A DNA stretch of 64,000 bases, from NCBI GenBank assembly GCA_049340005.1, contig JBMPIY010000002.1, one strand, 5' to 3'. This DNA comes from CAXBDP01 sp963974465 (GTDB taxonomy: Bacteria; Bacteroidota; Bacteroidia; Cytophagales; Cyclobacteriaceae). The position numbers were made by a program, and so were the translations under genes. Shown here one piece after another: positions 35,761 through 44,183 of the stretch (positions are counted from its first letter, which is position 1; each line of letters opens with the position of its first letter). The notes beneath the pieces are model-generated. The model saw nothing but the letters and a program-made list of their open reading frames with translations, was not told the origin of the DNA and ran no database searches.

Positions 35761-36893
35761 TTATTCTCAAGCTTAATTCGCAAAAATTTCATTTCATCTT
35801 CTTTGTAGCCTTGGAAATAAGGAAACAGAATTTCATCTTTAAAAAATAATGGAGATAGAAGATAATTATTAGGAAGAAATGTATAACCAACTATCTCCAT
35901 ATCCTTATTGATTATTTCACAAATCCTCTTTTGGTTTCCTTGTATCTTTTCACTCCCAACTCTTACAAAGCCTTCTGTGTATGGATTGTAAAAATTTTTA
36001 CCGTAAGTCCTTGAAGTGGAGGAGTAATAGGCCATTTTTGTTGATTGGTTCTCAAAATTACTTTTGCTAATAGGAGCAATTTCAACAACAAAATATTCGT
36101 TTTTTAGAGAGTGTGATCGAACTTCACCTGATTTGGTATTTAGTATGTGAATCTTATCGTCTATTCCAAAACTAAAAGCTAAGCAATCCTTACCACAGAC
36201 CGTAAATTGCAGAAATCCTTCTGTAGGGAAAGATCCATCTCCAATTTGATATTCATCTTTTGGGAAATAAACTTCATACTGAATCACCTCACCAGTTTGC
36301 ATATCCATAGAGCCCAATACGGGAAATTCATAAAAAACATCTTCATATACGCCCATACCAAGTTCATTTATTAGTCTGAACCCTAAAGGAAAAGAAGTAC
36401 TATTTAACACTGATTGCTTTAATCCATCTGAGCCTAAAATTGCTTTTGTGTAATCATGATTTTTCATTGATTTACTCCCTCGAGTAGTTTTACTCCAATT
36501 CGATAGTAGTTTTCCATTATTATCAAGCCAGAAAAAATCAAAATTAGTTTGTATAAAATACCCTTGATCATTCTTAGCAAATGTATTAAAGCCATTCAAA
36601 TTCAAGGTATCTGAATTCAGGACTAAACTATCTACTACGGCCTTCTTATCAATCGAATACTCAAAAAAGGTCTTTCTATAATCATCCCATATAATGATAT
36701 TCTTTGTGTCAGAATTGGGTACTTCTGAAGTTACATTCCAAGCATTGGTCATGTATGGAGGAATAGGAACTGTAAATTCATCAAACTCAATCAAGTCTGG
36801 TTTAAATGAATTTACATTTTCCTCCACAGAGTTGCAGCCATAAACAAGCCATGTGAAAAGTAGAATAATAATGGTTTTTAAATTATTTTTCAT
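35757..36893 (-). CDS. DUF4221-like lipoprotein
   Basis: From the ATG at 36893 the product has 378 residues with a clear lipoprotein signal (MKNNLKTIIILLFTWLVYGC); the frame is open for 34 more codons upstream but those are not signal-like. The remainder is a strand-rich body with repeating YSIDKKAVVDSLVLNSD, FFWLDNNGKLLSNWSK and HILNTKSGEVRSHSLKN, resembling DUF4221 lipoproteins. It is a relative in style, not an obvious close paralogue, of the lipoproteins at 16186-20420. It converges on the DUF2279 gene by 4 bp of overlap. The function is unknown. Confidence 0.65.
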   Translation of the reverse strand: MKNNLKTIIILLFTWLVYGCNSVEENVNSFKPDLIEFDEFTVPIPPYMTNAWNVTSEVPNSDTKNIIIWDDYRKTFFEYSIDKKAVVDSLVLNSDTLNLNGFNTFAKNDQGYFIQTNFDFFWLDNNGKLLSNWSKTTRGSKSMKNHDYTKAILGSDGLKQSVLNSTSFPLGFRLINELGMGVYEDVFYEFPVLGSMDMQTGEVIQYEVYFPKDEYQIGDGSFPTEGFLQFTVCGKDCLAFSFGIDDKIHILNTKSGEVRSHSLKNEYFVVEIAPISKSNFENQSTKMAYYSSTSRTYGKNFYNPYTEGFVRVGSEKIQGNQKRICEIINKDMEIVGYTFLPNNYLLSPLFFKDEILFPYFQGYKEDEMKFLRIKLENN

Positions 36894-37056
36894 AGCACAA
36901 GAAATTAAATTATCAGTCAAAAAAAAACTTCCACTCAAAGTTTTTCTTGAAATAATTAAGCAAATCTTACCTATCAGGATAATCAAAAATTGCAAATTTG
37001 AGTATTCACTTCTCCTATTAATTTAGCCTAGAAAGCGCTTTCACTTCCATAATCCC

Positions 37057-37064
37057 TATCTTTG
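37057..37064 (+). promoter_or_regulatory. -7 promoter element of the Smr gene
   Basis: TATCTTTG matches TAnnTTTG and lies 16 bp before the ATG at 37080. Its last TTG is itself an in-frame possible start, but because the box would place transcription start near 37072, the ATG at 37080 is the more likely start. No clear TTTG is found at the -33 position. Confidence 0.5.
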
Positions 37065-37079
37065 CCAAAAGATCTAAAA

Positions 37080-38048
37080 ATGCATGTAGGTGATAAAGTC
37101 CGTATGCTCCATAGCAAAGGACAAGGTGTAATCAGGAAAATTCAGAATAACGGAATTGTAGAAGTTGAAATTGAAGATGGATTCGTTATTCCGGTTTCTG
37201 TGCGAGAACTAGTACTCGTAGCGAGGGAAGAAAACAGCTTTTTTGAAGATGAAAAAGTGATCCCAATCAGACAGGACAGCGTATTTACACCCAAGAGGGA
37301 AATTAAATCTAGGCAAGGTATTTATCTAGCCTTTGTTCCCAAAAACGATCGAGAGCTGGATTGCCAACTAATAAATAACACGGATTATAGACTGATATTC
37401 GCTCTATTCGAGAAACGAGGAATAGAAGAAACAGGTCTTGCAAATGGAATATTAGAACCTAAAAGTGCCGTAAAAAGCACTTCCTATTTCCTTGAAGGAT
37501 TCGAAAACTGGCCAGAATTTATAGTAGAGGCTATTTATTATGCAGCTGAAAGCAAAAGTAGGCCATCAACCCTGCGCAAAAACCTAAAACCTAAGGCGAA
37601 TAACTTTTTCAAGCTCAAAGCCATGGCTCCAGTCATTAAACAGGAGGCTCATTTGTACCAGCTTGATGCCGAACATATAGAAGTGCCAATCCAGCAATTG
37701 AAGGAAGCGCTAAGTGGAGATGGTCACAAAATCACTTCTAAAGAGGATGGCCGAAAAGCCGTGCCCGATACGATTGTTGACCTACATATTGAGGCTTTGG
37801 TACCCAATGCGCATTTGTTTGGTAATCAAGATATGCTGCAAATTCAATTGGAAGCTTTCGAAAAAGCATTGGATGGAGCAATCTATCATAATATGAATGA
37901 AATTACTTTTGTGCACGGCGTCGGCAATGGCATACTCCGCCATGAAATCCACAAAAGATTAAGCAAACTTGCTCCTAGACTTACCTTTAAGGATGCTCAA
38001 AGGGAGAAGTTTGGCTATGGCGCAACTTTAGTGAAATTATTGGGCTAA
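37080..38048 (+). CDS. DUF2027/Smr domain protein
   Basis: The 322-residue protein starts with a small SH3-like DUF2027 domain (MHVGDKVRMLHSKGQGVIRK), passes through a beta-sandwich middle region (FVPKNDRELDCQLINNTDYR) and ends with a Smr domain (about 240-322): VDLHIEALV, then HNMNEITFVHGVGNGILRHE with the conserved HGxGxG motif. Smr domains are nucleases or RNA-binding modules. The DUF2027-Smr pair is common in Bacteroidota and is a relative of the MutS2 tail, but here there is no ATPase. The next gene starts at the stop codon with one shared base. Confidence 0.85.
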   Translation: MHVGDKVRMLHSKGQGVIRKIQNNGIVEVEIEDGFVIPVSVRELVLVAREENSFFEDEKVIPIRQDSVFTPKREIKSRQGIYLAFVPKNDRELDCQLINNTDYRLIFALFEKRGIEETGLANGILEPKSAVKSTSYFLEGFENWPEFIVEAIYYAAESKSRPSTLRKNLKPKANNFFKLKAMAPVIKQEAHLYQLDAEHIEVPIQQLKEALSGDGHKITSKEDGRKAVPDTIVDLHIEALVPNAHLFGNQDMLQIQLEAFEKALDGAIYHNMNEITFVHGVGNGILRHEIHKRLSKLAPRLTFKDAQREKFGYGATLVKLLG

Positions 38049-39466
38049 TGAGTGTTTTACCTGTCAGCTTTACCGCTCGAATGCAACAACTATTGGGAGA
38101 CCAATTTGCTGCCTTCGAGCATTCACTTCAATCGCCTTCGCCCACTTCTATCCGAATCAATTGCGACAAGGTGAAGTCCCTTGATTCCTTAGAAGCTGTC
38201 CCATGGGCAAAAAATGCATATTACCTCCCTCAAAGGCCTCTTTTCACTGCCGATCCATTTTTGCACGCTGGTGCATACTATGTGCAAGAAGCTTCGAGCA
38301 TGAGTTTGGAATTGGCCATTAATCAATGGATCGATAGTAATAAAGCCCTTCTAGCTCTTGATTTGTGTGCAGCGCCAGGCGGCAAATCTACCCATTTACG
38401 CAGTTTACTTTCGCCAGATGCTTGCCTTGTAAGCAATGAAGTAATCAAATCACGCTCGCATATTTTGCAAGAAAACTTGAGCAAATGGGGTCACTCAAAT
38501 AGTGTGATTACCCAAAGCGATGCCTCAAGATTCAAAGGATTGCCTTCATTTTTCGATCTTATTGTTGTGGATGCTCCTTGCTCTGGTGAAGGCTTATTTC
38601 GAAAAGATGAAGAAGCTATAAAGGAATGGTCGGAAGATAATTGCAAACTATGCGAAGGTCGACAAATGCGTATTTTGGAAGATATACTTCCCGCTTTGAA
38701 AGATGGCGGAACGATCGTTTATAGCACGTGTACATACAATCCATTGGAAAATGAGCTTTTAATAGAAAAATTCGCCAAAGCCAATAATTTAGAAATTCTG
38801 CAATTAGCCAGTCCTGATATCCATCAGCTCACGCCAAAAGAAGCGGGAGGAAAGATTGTTGGCTATCAATGCTATCCGCATAAGATAAAAGGTGAAGGAT
38901 TTTTCTTTGCCGGCATACGTAAAAAAGGAACTGATGAGTCGTACAGCTACGGCAAAGTAAAGCAAAACTGGATAAGCAATGCTTCAAAAAAGGCTACTGA
39001 GTCTTTACCTGTGCTTTTCGATGGAGATGATTTGGGCTATTATATGGTTGGCAATGAACTTACTGCCTTTCCGCAATATTGGGAAGATGCACTTTACCAA
39101 CTCGCTGCACAAGTAAAAGTATTACAGGCTGGTTGCCCTGTGGGATCTGTTATTCACGGCAAATTTAAACCCGCTGCGGAACTTGCTTTATCCTCCCGCT
39201 TTCTCTCCAAAAACTTCCCTAGCCTTGAGCTTGATTTAGAGAATGCTTTGGCATTTCTATCTCGTCAGGATTTTGATCATAGTGAAGCCAAAAATGGGTG
39301 GAATCTTATTAGTTATCAGCAAATTCCATTAGGTTGGATCAAGAAAATCGGCAACCGTGCAAATAATTATTGGGCTACAAACTGGCGCATCAGAATGGGA
39401 ATGGATGAGTTGCTCGAAGCGTCTATAAATAACCCATTACCAATACTTCAAACCATAAAATCATGA
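38048..39466 (+). CDS. RsmF-like rRNA (cytosine-C5) methyltransferase
   Basis: The 472-residue protein is an NOL1/NOP2/sun-type methyltransferase. It shows the SAM-binding DLCAAPGGKSTHLRSLL, the motif IV DAPCSGEGLFRKDEE with the resolving Cys, and STCTYNPLENE with the catalytic Cys. The C-terminal 180 residues form the RsmF-like PUA-type region. It should methylate a cytosine of 16S or 23S rRNA (RsmF acts at 1407 in E. coli). It sits between the Smr gene (1 bp overlap) and the pseudouridine synthase (ATGA overlap), so the three form a tight RNA-related operon. Confidence 0.9.
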   Translation: MSVLPVSFTARMQQLLGDQFAAFEHSLQSPSPTSIRINCDKVKSLDSLEAVPWAKNAYYLPQRPLFTADPFLHAGAYYVQEASSMSLELAINQWIDSNKALLALDLCAAPGGKSTHLRSLLSPDACLVSNEVIKSRSHILQENLSKWGHSNSVITQSDASRFKGLPSFFDLIVVDAPCSGEGLFRKDEEAIKEWSEDNCKLCEGRQMRILEDILPALKDGGTIVYSTCTYNPLENELLIEKFAKANNLEILQLASPDIHQLTPKEAGGKIVGYQCYPHKIKGEGFFFAGIRKKGTDESYSYGKVKQNWISNASKKATESLPVLFDGDDLGYYMVGNELTAFPQYWEDALYQLAAQVKVLQAGCPVGSVIHGKFKPAAELALSSRFLSKNFPSLELDLENALAFLSRQDFDHSEAKNGWNLISYQQIPLGWIKKIGNRANNYWATNWRIRMGMDELLEASINNPLPILQTIKS

Positions 39467-40062
39467 CCAATCAATATTTCATTATCCACAAGCCTTATGG
39501 GGTTTTGTCGCAGTTTACCGATGAAGATGGCAATCCCGGTTTGGGGAGTGTATTTAAGCTTCCGAAAGATGTATATCCCGTAGGCAGGCTGGACAAGGAT
39601 AGCGAAGGTTTGTTGATTATCACTAATGATAAGAGCTTGAATAATCAATTGCTTAATCCAAAATTTATGCATTGGCGAAGCTATTGGGTAGAAGTGGAAG
39701 GCAAGCCCAGTGCATTTGCTCTGAGCAAATTAGAAAAGGGTGTGGAAATAAATATGAAGGGTACCATCCACCGAACTGCACCAGCGAAAGTGAAAATTTT
39801 ACATCCGCAACCCGTTATTGCAGAGCGCAATCCGCCAGTGAATTATCTCAAGCACCCTGAAAGAACTTGGATAGAAATTAAATTACGTGAAGGTAAAAAC
39901 CGACAAGTTAGAAAAATGACGGCCTTGGTTGGGCATCCTACTTTGCGTCTAATTCGTGTAGCAATAGAAGGGCTGCAATTAGGTGAATTGCAGCCCGGTG
40001 AATTTTTAGAATTAAGTGAAGCATCTATCAGAGCTTCTCTTTTTCAGCATCAAAGACATTAA
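39463..40062 (+). CDS. 23S rRNA pseudouridine synthase (RluE/F type)
   Basis: The 199-residue protein is a short RsuA/RluB/E/F-family synthase without an S4 domain. It has YFIIHKPYGVLSQFTDEDG, the catalytic motif VGRLDKDSEGLLIITND (Asp in GRLD), KLREGKNRQVRKMTALVGHP and LRLIRVAIEGLQLG. The lack of S4 fits RluE. It overlaps the preceding methylase by 4 bp (ATGA). It ends by overlapping the convergent Hsp20 gene by 4 bp. Confidence 0.92.
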   Translation: MTNQYFIIHKPYGVLSQFTDEDGNPGLGSVFKLPKDVYPVGRLDKDSEGLLIITNDKSLNNQLLNPKFMHWRSYWVEVEGKPSAFALSKLEKGVEINMKGTIHRTAPAKVKILHPQPVIAERNPPVNYLKHPERTWIEIKLREGKNRQVRKMTALVGHPTLRLIRVAIEGLQLGELQPGEFLELSEASIRASLFQHQRH

Positions 40063-40445
40063 TTGTCAGAAAAGGGATTTTCAAGATTACTGTCTAAATA
40101 TGCATCTATCGGCATAATAATCTTGAGCAAACCATCTTCAAATTCAGCTTCGATTGCTTGCATATTCACTTCGCTTGGCAATTCCATATAACCTGCCATC
40201 AAGCGAATATGTCCATCTACTTGATTGCCTACATTCGGCATTTCAAGTTTGTAATTGATGCGCAAATTTCGCTTATCCAACTCCACATCGAATCTGTTTT
40301 CTCTCAGGCCGGGAATTTTAGCATAAACCAGCCAAAATCCATCCTCCTTCTGCAATTTGATATAAGGCGCTGCACATCCTCCCGCAAGCGTATTCTGTAC
40401 ATCTAGCACCTTCATGTCTAATTTGAAATCATTTGCAAAACGCAT
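40059..40445 (-). CDS. Small heat shock protein (Hsp20/alpha-crystallin)
   Basis: The 128-residue product matches the alpha-crystallin core in its beta-strand pattern: DGFWLVYAKIPGLRENRFDVELDKRNLRI, GYMELPSEVNMQAIEAEFEDGLLKIIMP. The ELPSEVNMQAIEAEFEDGLL part is the classic L-P-x-x-V-x-x-x-x-x-A-x-x-x-G-L signature. There is no C-terminal I-x-I motif (it ends SNLENPFSDN), so oligomer formation may differ. It stands alone and converges on rluE. It carries one GCGGGAGG word at 40378. Confidence 0.85.
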   Translation of the reverse strand: MRFANDFKLDMKVLDVQNTLAGGCAAPYIKLQKEDGFWLVYAKIPGLRENRFDVELDKRNLRINYKLEMPNVGNQVDGHIRLMAGYMELPSEVNMQAIEAEFEDGLLKIIMPIDAYLDSNLENPFSDN

Positions 40446-40510
40446 TCTTCCTCCTTTTTTTGTTTACTTACGCATAGATCATTCCATTGGATTTTTACTA
40501 AAATATTCCA

Positions 40511-40551
40511 GCCAATATGGCCATATTCAATCTTCTAAATGCCATATTGGC
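40511..40551. repeat. Perfect 10-bp inverted repeat upstream of hsp20 and rnpB
   Basis: GCCAATATGG at 40511-40520 and its exact complement CCATATTGGC at 40542-40551, with a 21-bp spacer; each arm is next to an overlapping GGCCATAT/ATATGGCC-like core. It lies 66 bp upstream of the hsp20 start and about 110 bp before rnpB. No poly-T follows. It is not CIRCE. It may be an operator. Confidence 0.5.
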
Positions 40552-40658
40552 CTAAGTTCACTGAATGTGGGTTGCAATAATTAAATTCTGGGTCTTGAGA
40601 ATTTAAAATTTCACTATCAATAAGAATTAATAAAATACCGTAAGGGTTAATTATATTG

Positions 40659-40666
40659 TATTTTTG
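40659..40666 (+). promoter_or_regulatory. -7 promoter element of rnpB
   Basis: TATTTTTG matches TAnnTTTG; transcription would start within about 5-8 bases, at or near 40671, the first base of the paired RNase P ends. Confidence 0.6.
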
Positions 40667-40670
40667 CAAA

Positions 40671-41051
40671 GATGTAAGCCGTCTTATCGCCTCCTGAATG
40701 CGGGAGGAGGAAAGTCCGGGCAACATAGAGCGCCATGCTTCCTAACGGGAAGGGTTTCGTGCAAACGGAATACAGAAAGTGCCACAGAAAATATACCGCT
40801 TTGGTCTCGGCTAGAGTAAGGGTGAAATGGTGAGGTAAGAGCTCACCGCGCCAATGGTGACATTGGTGGCAGGGTAAACCTCATGGGTTGAAAGATCAAA
40901 TAGGTTTCATATCTACCTTTGGGTGGAGCGATGCGGCTCGTATCGATATGAAACGGGTAGATCGATGGATTGTGTGGGTGACTGCACAACTAGATAAATG
41001 ATAAGGATTTGTCTACGGGCAAATACAGAACCCGGCTTATAGGCTTACATC
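40671..41051 (+). ncRNA. rnpB: RNase P RNA (class A)
   Basis: The 381-nt region has the universal RNase P cores: GAGGAAAGTCCGGGC at 40707-40721 and ACAGAACCCGGCTTA at 41025-41039, which pair to form P4. The ends GATGTAAGCC (40671-40680) and GGCTTACATC (41042-41051) pair as P1. Conserved pieces AGGGTGAAA and ACCTCATGGGTTGAAAGATC are present. It cleaves the 5' leader of pre-tRNA. It overlaps nothing on the plus strand; the response regulator starts 30 bases later. It contains a GCGGGAGG word at 40700. Confidence 0.97.
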
Positions 41052-41080
41052 TATTTTTTATATTTACACAAATTGAAATT

Positions 41081-42241
41081 ATGACAAAGATTCTGATCGT
41101 TGACGATGAAAAAAGCATAAGAGCTACACTGAGAGAAATACTTGAGTACGAAAAGTATGAAGTTGATGAAGCATCGGATGGAGAAGAAGGCTTACAAAAA
41201 ATAAGTAAAGGCAATTACGACCTCGTGCTCTGCGATGTGAAAATGCCCAAAATGGATGGTGTGGAATTGCTCGAAAAAGCAATGGAAGCCGGCCATGGAG
41301 CTCAGTTCGTAATGATTTCTGCTCACGGCACCATTGAAACTGCCGTAGAAGCTACTAAAAAAGGCGCATTCGATTTTATCCCAAAACCGCCAGATCTTAA
41401 TCGACTGCTATTGACATTGAGAAATGCCTTGGACAAATCTACTTTGGTGACTGAAACCAAAAAGCTGAAGAAAAAGCTTAACAAAACCTATGACATCATA
41501 GGCGAATCAGCTCCACTAATGGAGGTAAAAGCCATGATCGAGAAAGTAGGCCCAACAGATGCAAGAGTTTTAATAACTGGCGAAAATGGCTCTGGAAAAG
41601 AACTTGTTGCAAGATGGCTGCATGATAAAAGTGCAAGAGCAGAAGCTCCATTTATTGAGGTAAACTGCGCTGCTATTCCTTCGGAATTGATAGAAAGTGA
41701 ATTGTTTGGCCACGAAAAAGGGAGTTTTACATCGGCCGTGAAGCAGCGAATCGGGAAATTTGAGCAGGCCAATGGCGGCACTTTATTTTTAGATGAGATT
41801 GGCGATATGAGTCTATCGGCTCAAGCCAAAGTATTGCGCGCTTTGCAAGAACATAAAATCACCCGGGTAGGTGGCGATAAGGATATAAAAGTAGATGTGC
41901 GAATACTTGCTGCTACTAATAAGGATTTGAAAAAGATGATTGAGGAAAAGCTTTTCAGAGAAGATCTTTATCATCGTTTGAGTGTAATCCTCATCCAAGT
42001 GCCTCCATTAAGAGAGCGTAAAGATGATATTCCACTTTTGGTTGACAAATTTCTAGGTGATATCGCCAAGGAATATGGAGCAGCGAAAAAGGAAATACAA
42101 AAAGGAGGATTAAAAGCTCTACAAGGTCATGACTGGACTGGAAATATCCGTGAACTACGCAACGTGGTAGAGCGACTGGTTATAATGTCCGAAAAGGAAA
42201 TTACCGAGGCTGACGTGAAGAAATATGGGGATTTGAAATAA
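41081..42241 (+). CDS. NtrC-like response regulator lacking a DNA-binding domain
   Basis: From the ATG at 41081 the product has 386 residues: a receiver domain (about 1-118, KILIVDDEKSIRATL; phospho-acceptor Asp in YDLVLCDVKMP; Lys in DFIPKPPDL) and an AAA+ domain (Walker A in TGENGSGKELVARW, Walker B in GGTLFLDEIGDM, arginine region RVLRALQEHKITRVG). Two oddities stand out. The sigma-54 contact loop is GSFTSA instead of GAFTGA, and the protein ends right after the AAA+ lid (EITEADVKKYGDLK), so there is no Fis-type helix-turn-helix. The frame runs upstream to 41009 inside rnpB, an unlikely start. It follows rnpB. Confidence 0.9.
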   Translation: MTKILIVDDEKSIRATLREILEYEKYEVDEASDGEEGLQKISKGNYDLVLCDVKMPKMDGVELLEKAMEAGHGAQFVMISAHGTIETAVEATKKGAFDFIPKPPDLNRLLLTLRNALDKSTLVTETKKLKKKLNKTYDIIGESAPLMEVKAMIEKVGPTDARVLITGENGSGKELVARWLHDKSARAEAPFIEVNCAAIPSELIESELFGHEKGSFTSAVKQRIGKFEQANGGTLFLDEIGDMSLSAQAKVLRALQEHKITRVGGDKDIKVDVRILAATNKDLKKMIEEKLFREDLYHRLSVILIQVPPLRERKDDIPLLVDKFLGDIAKEYGAAKKEIQKGGLKALQGHDWTGNIRELRNVVERLVIMSEKEITEADVKKYGDLK

Positions 42242-42266
42242 GCTAAAGCCTTATTTCAAATTTGCT

Positions 42267-42401
42267 TTATACGTGACGTACGCTACGATCACCTGGCATT
42301 TCAGTAGCATCTGTATATGCTGGGCAAGGCGCCTTGCGAGCACAAGATGAAAAAATACAAGTAGCAAAAACCAATGCAAGGATAAAAAATGCCTTTTTCA
42401 T
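42267..42401 (-). CDS. 44-residue lipoprotein
   Basis: The ATG at 42401 starts MKKAFFILALVFATCIFSSC, a complete lipoprotein signal with the lipobox Cys at residue 20. Only 24 residues remain (ARKAPCPAYTDATEMPGDRS then VRHV) before the TAA at 42267. Mature, basic and Pro-rich small lipoproteins with a CPAY-like core recur in Bacteroidota and are usually not annotated. The gene converges on the response regulator and precedes the LuxE-like gene on the other side. The coding call rests on the clean signal peptide and an intact frame. Confidence 0.65.
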   Translation of the reverse strand: MKKAFFILALVFATCIFSSCARKAPCPAYTDATEMPGDRSVRHV

Positions 42402-42463
42402 AGTAAAAATTTATTTGGAATCTCGTGTTTAAACGTTGGGTTGAGTGCTTTGGTATAAGCAAT

Positions 42464-43408
42464 TTAATAAACCAGCAAATTGCAACCTCGCAAATCTGAG
42501 TTATCAATTCGACCCAACACCTCAAAAGTACCATCCAAATGTAGCTTTCCCAAATCTTGTGTTTCAATAAATGCACATGTATGGAAATTTGCTAGATCTA
42601 TTACATTAATTGCCCCATAAGCACGACTGGGTTGGAAATCAAAAGGGTCATTTACATCTCGAAGAATAATTCTCATATCTGAAGTTGGTTTGAAAATACC
42701 ATCTCCCATAGAATATGCTTGCGAAAAAAGCTCCGTCATTCCATATTCAGAATGGATGTAATTGACATCAAATGCACACTTCAATTGATCATGCACTTCT
42801 TCTCGGATCATTTCTCGGCGCCGACCTTTCATCCCGCCAGTTTCCATTACAATCAACTCTGGATAGGATATTGAGTAGCGATCTGCAAAGTCGAGCAGTG
42901 CGAAAGTCACTCCCAGCAAAACCACCCGCTTCCCTCCTCCTTTCAATTGAAGCAATTCATTTTTCAATCGCTCAAAGTCGTACAAATAAAATCCTGAAGC
43001 TTGTACACCACTTTTTTCAATAAAATGCTCCGCCATCAAAACCAGGGAAGATCCCTCCCGCTCAAGATAAGATGGCAACAAGCAGAGAAAAACGGTATCT
43101 TCGATGGCGCCATAATATTGTTGAAAGCATTTTTCACATTGTCGCAAATAATCTGCTGTAGATTTCACAAAATGCTGAGAAGTAATTGATCCTGTGGTTC
43201 CGCTGCTTGTAAAAATTGTTTCCTCTCGCCAATTACCCGTTTTTACTTCATGCTCTTTGAAAAATTGAATGGGTAAAAATGGAATTTCACTGATTCGATT
43301 AATGCTCTTCGCATCTTTGCCCAAGGCCTCTATATAGGCTTTGTAAATGGGGTTAGCCGAAGCCTGCTGATGAAAAAGTGCTAATGCGCGAGAATCGAAT
43401 GAATGCAT
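42464..43408 (-). CDS. LuxE-like acyl-protein synthetase
   Basis: From the ATG at 43408 the product has 314 residues; a TTG at 43447 would add 13. It is related to LuxE and acyl-CoA/CoA-ligase-like enzymes (GTTGSITSQHFVKS is the adenylate P-loop-like STGTT-type motif; MEGTGGMKGRRREMIREEVH and SEYGMTELFSQAY are typical adenylating-enzyme motifs). LuxE activates a fatty acid to an acyl-AMP and transfers it to its own Cys. No luxC or luxD is near. Homologues occur singly in Bacteroidota, sometimes with sugar or O-antigen genes; the acyl acceptor here is unknown. Confidence 0.8.
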   Translation of the reverse strand: MHSFDSRALALFHQQASANPIYKAYIEALGKDAKSINRISEIPFLPIQFFKEHEVKTGNWREETIFTSSGTTGSITSQHFVKSTADYLRQCEKCFQQYYGAIEDTVFLCLLPSYLEREGSSLVLMAEHFIEKSGVQASGFYLYDFERLKNELLQLKGGGKRVVLLGVTFALLDFADRYSISYPELIVMETGGMKGRRREMIREEVHDQLKCAFDVNYIHSEYGMTELFSQAYSMGDGIFKPTSDMRIILRDVNDPFDFQPSRAYGAINVIDLANFHTCAFIETQDLGKLHLDGTFEVLGRIDNSDLRGCNLLVY

Positions 43409-43471
43409 GTAGAGAAATTTCGAATTGTTCAGATCAAATTCGCTCAAATATCGTTATTATTGAGGAATTGC

Positions 43472-43479
43472 TAATTTTG
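43472..43479 (+). promoter_or_regulatory. -7 promoter element of the lipoprotein gene at 43509
   Basis: TAATTTTG matches TAnnTTTG. It would set the start of transcription near 43486 and supports the GTG at 43509 over the TTG at 43488, which would leave almost no leader. Confidence 0.5.
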
Positions 43480-43508
43480 CTTTTATATTGATTGAAAATA
43501 AATTGAAT

Positions 43509-44183
43509 GTGAAGAAATTACTCTCTCTAGGCGGCCTTTCGCTTTTAATTATCTGCATTACGGTATCATGTTTTGAAGAGCCAAATTTAGGCTTTGCTCC
43601 AAAAATAGACTTCGACCGAGTGGAATTCGTGGAAGCCGGTTTCCTCGATTCATTGATTGTTTTCGTCAAATTTGAAGATGGCGATGGCGATTTGGGACTT
43701 ACAGGTGACGAAACTTTCCCTCCTTATCAAGCTTTTGATTTTGTAAGAGATAATGATGGAGATTTGATAAGCTTTGGAAGTAGGCCGGGATTACCGCCTT
43801 ATAATCCGATAGATTGGATTATTAATCCTGAAATAAACGGTGAGGTAGTTCAAGACACTTTGTTAATTCAAACCAATGAAAATCACTACAATTATTTCGT
43901 GGAGTTTTTAGTAAAGCAAGCGGGAGGAAATTTCACCTTATTCGATCCACGAGATCCTCCATTTTATCAAACGTTCAATGGCCGATTCCCACTTCTGAAT
44001 CGCACTGGAGAGACTAGACCACTTGCTGGCACTTTGCGTTACGGCATGGTTTCATCGCAGTTTACTAACTTGTTTGGCAACAAAACCATCAAACTGAGAA
44101 TCCAAATACAAGACAGAGCTCTCAATAGAAGCAATACCATCGAATCGAATGAATTTACTTTGGCTGAGATTTTAAGGGATTGA
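43509..44183 (+). CDS. Uncharacterised lipoprotein
   Basis: The 224-residue product (GTG start, read as Met) has a lipoprotein signal KKLLSLGGLSLLIICITVSC. After it come KIDFDRVEFVEAG and FVKFEDGDGDLGLTGDETFP, an Asp-rich calcium-type segment, and RIQIQDRALNRSNTIESNEF at the end, a pattern seen in a group of unnamed Bacteroidota lipoproteins. An alternative TTG start lies at 43488. No family could be named with certainty. It carries GCGGGAGG at 43920 in frame (KQAGGNF). It is single and divergent from the LuxE-like gene. Confidence 0.7.
   Translation: MKKLLSLGGLSLLIICITVSCFEEPNLGFAPKIDFDRVEFVEAGFLDSLIVFVKFEDGDGDLGLTGDETFPPYQAFDFVRDNDGDLISFGSRPGLPPYNPIDWIINPEINGEVVQDTLLIQTNENHYNYFVEFLVKQAGGNFTLFDPRDPPFYQTFNGRFPLLNRTGETRPLAGTLRYGMVSSQFTNLFGNKTIKLRIQIQDRALNRSNTIESNEFTLAEILRD

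Noticed and set aside
41009..41080. Upstream start of the response regulator inside rnpB
   Set aside because: These codons lie in the conserved 3' end of RNase P RNA; the receiver domain begins at the ATG at 41081.
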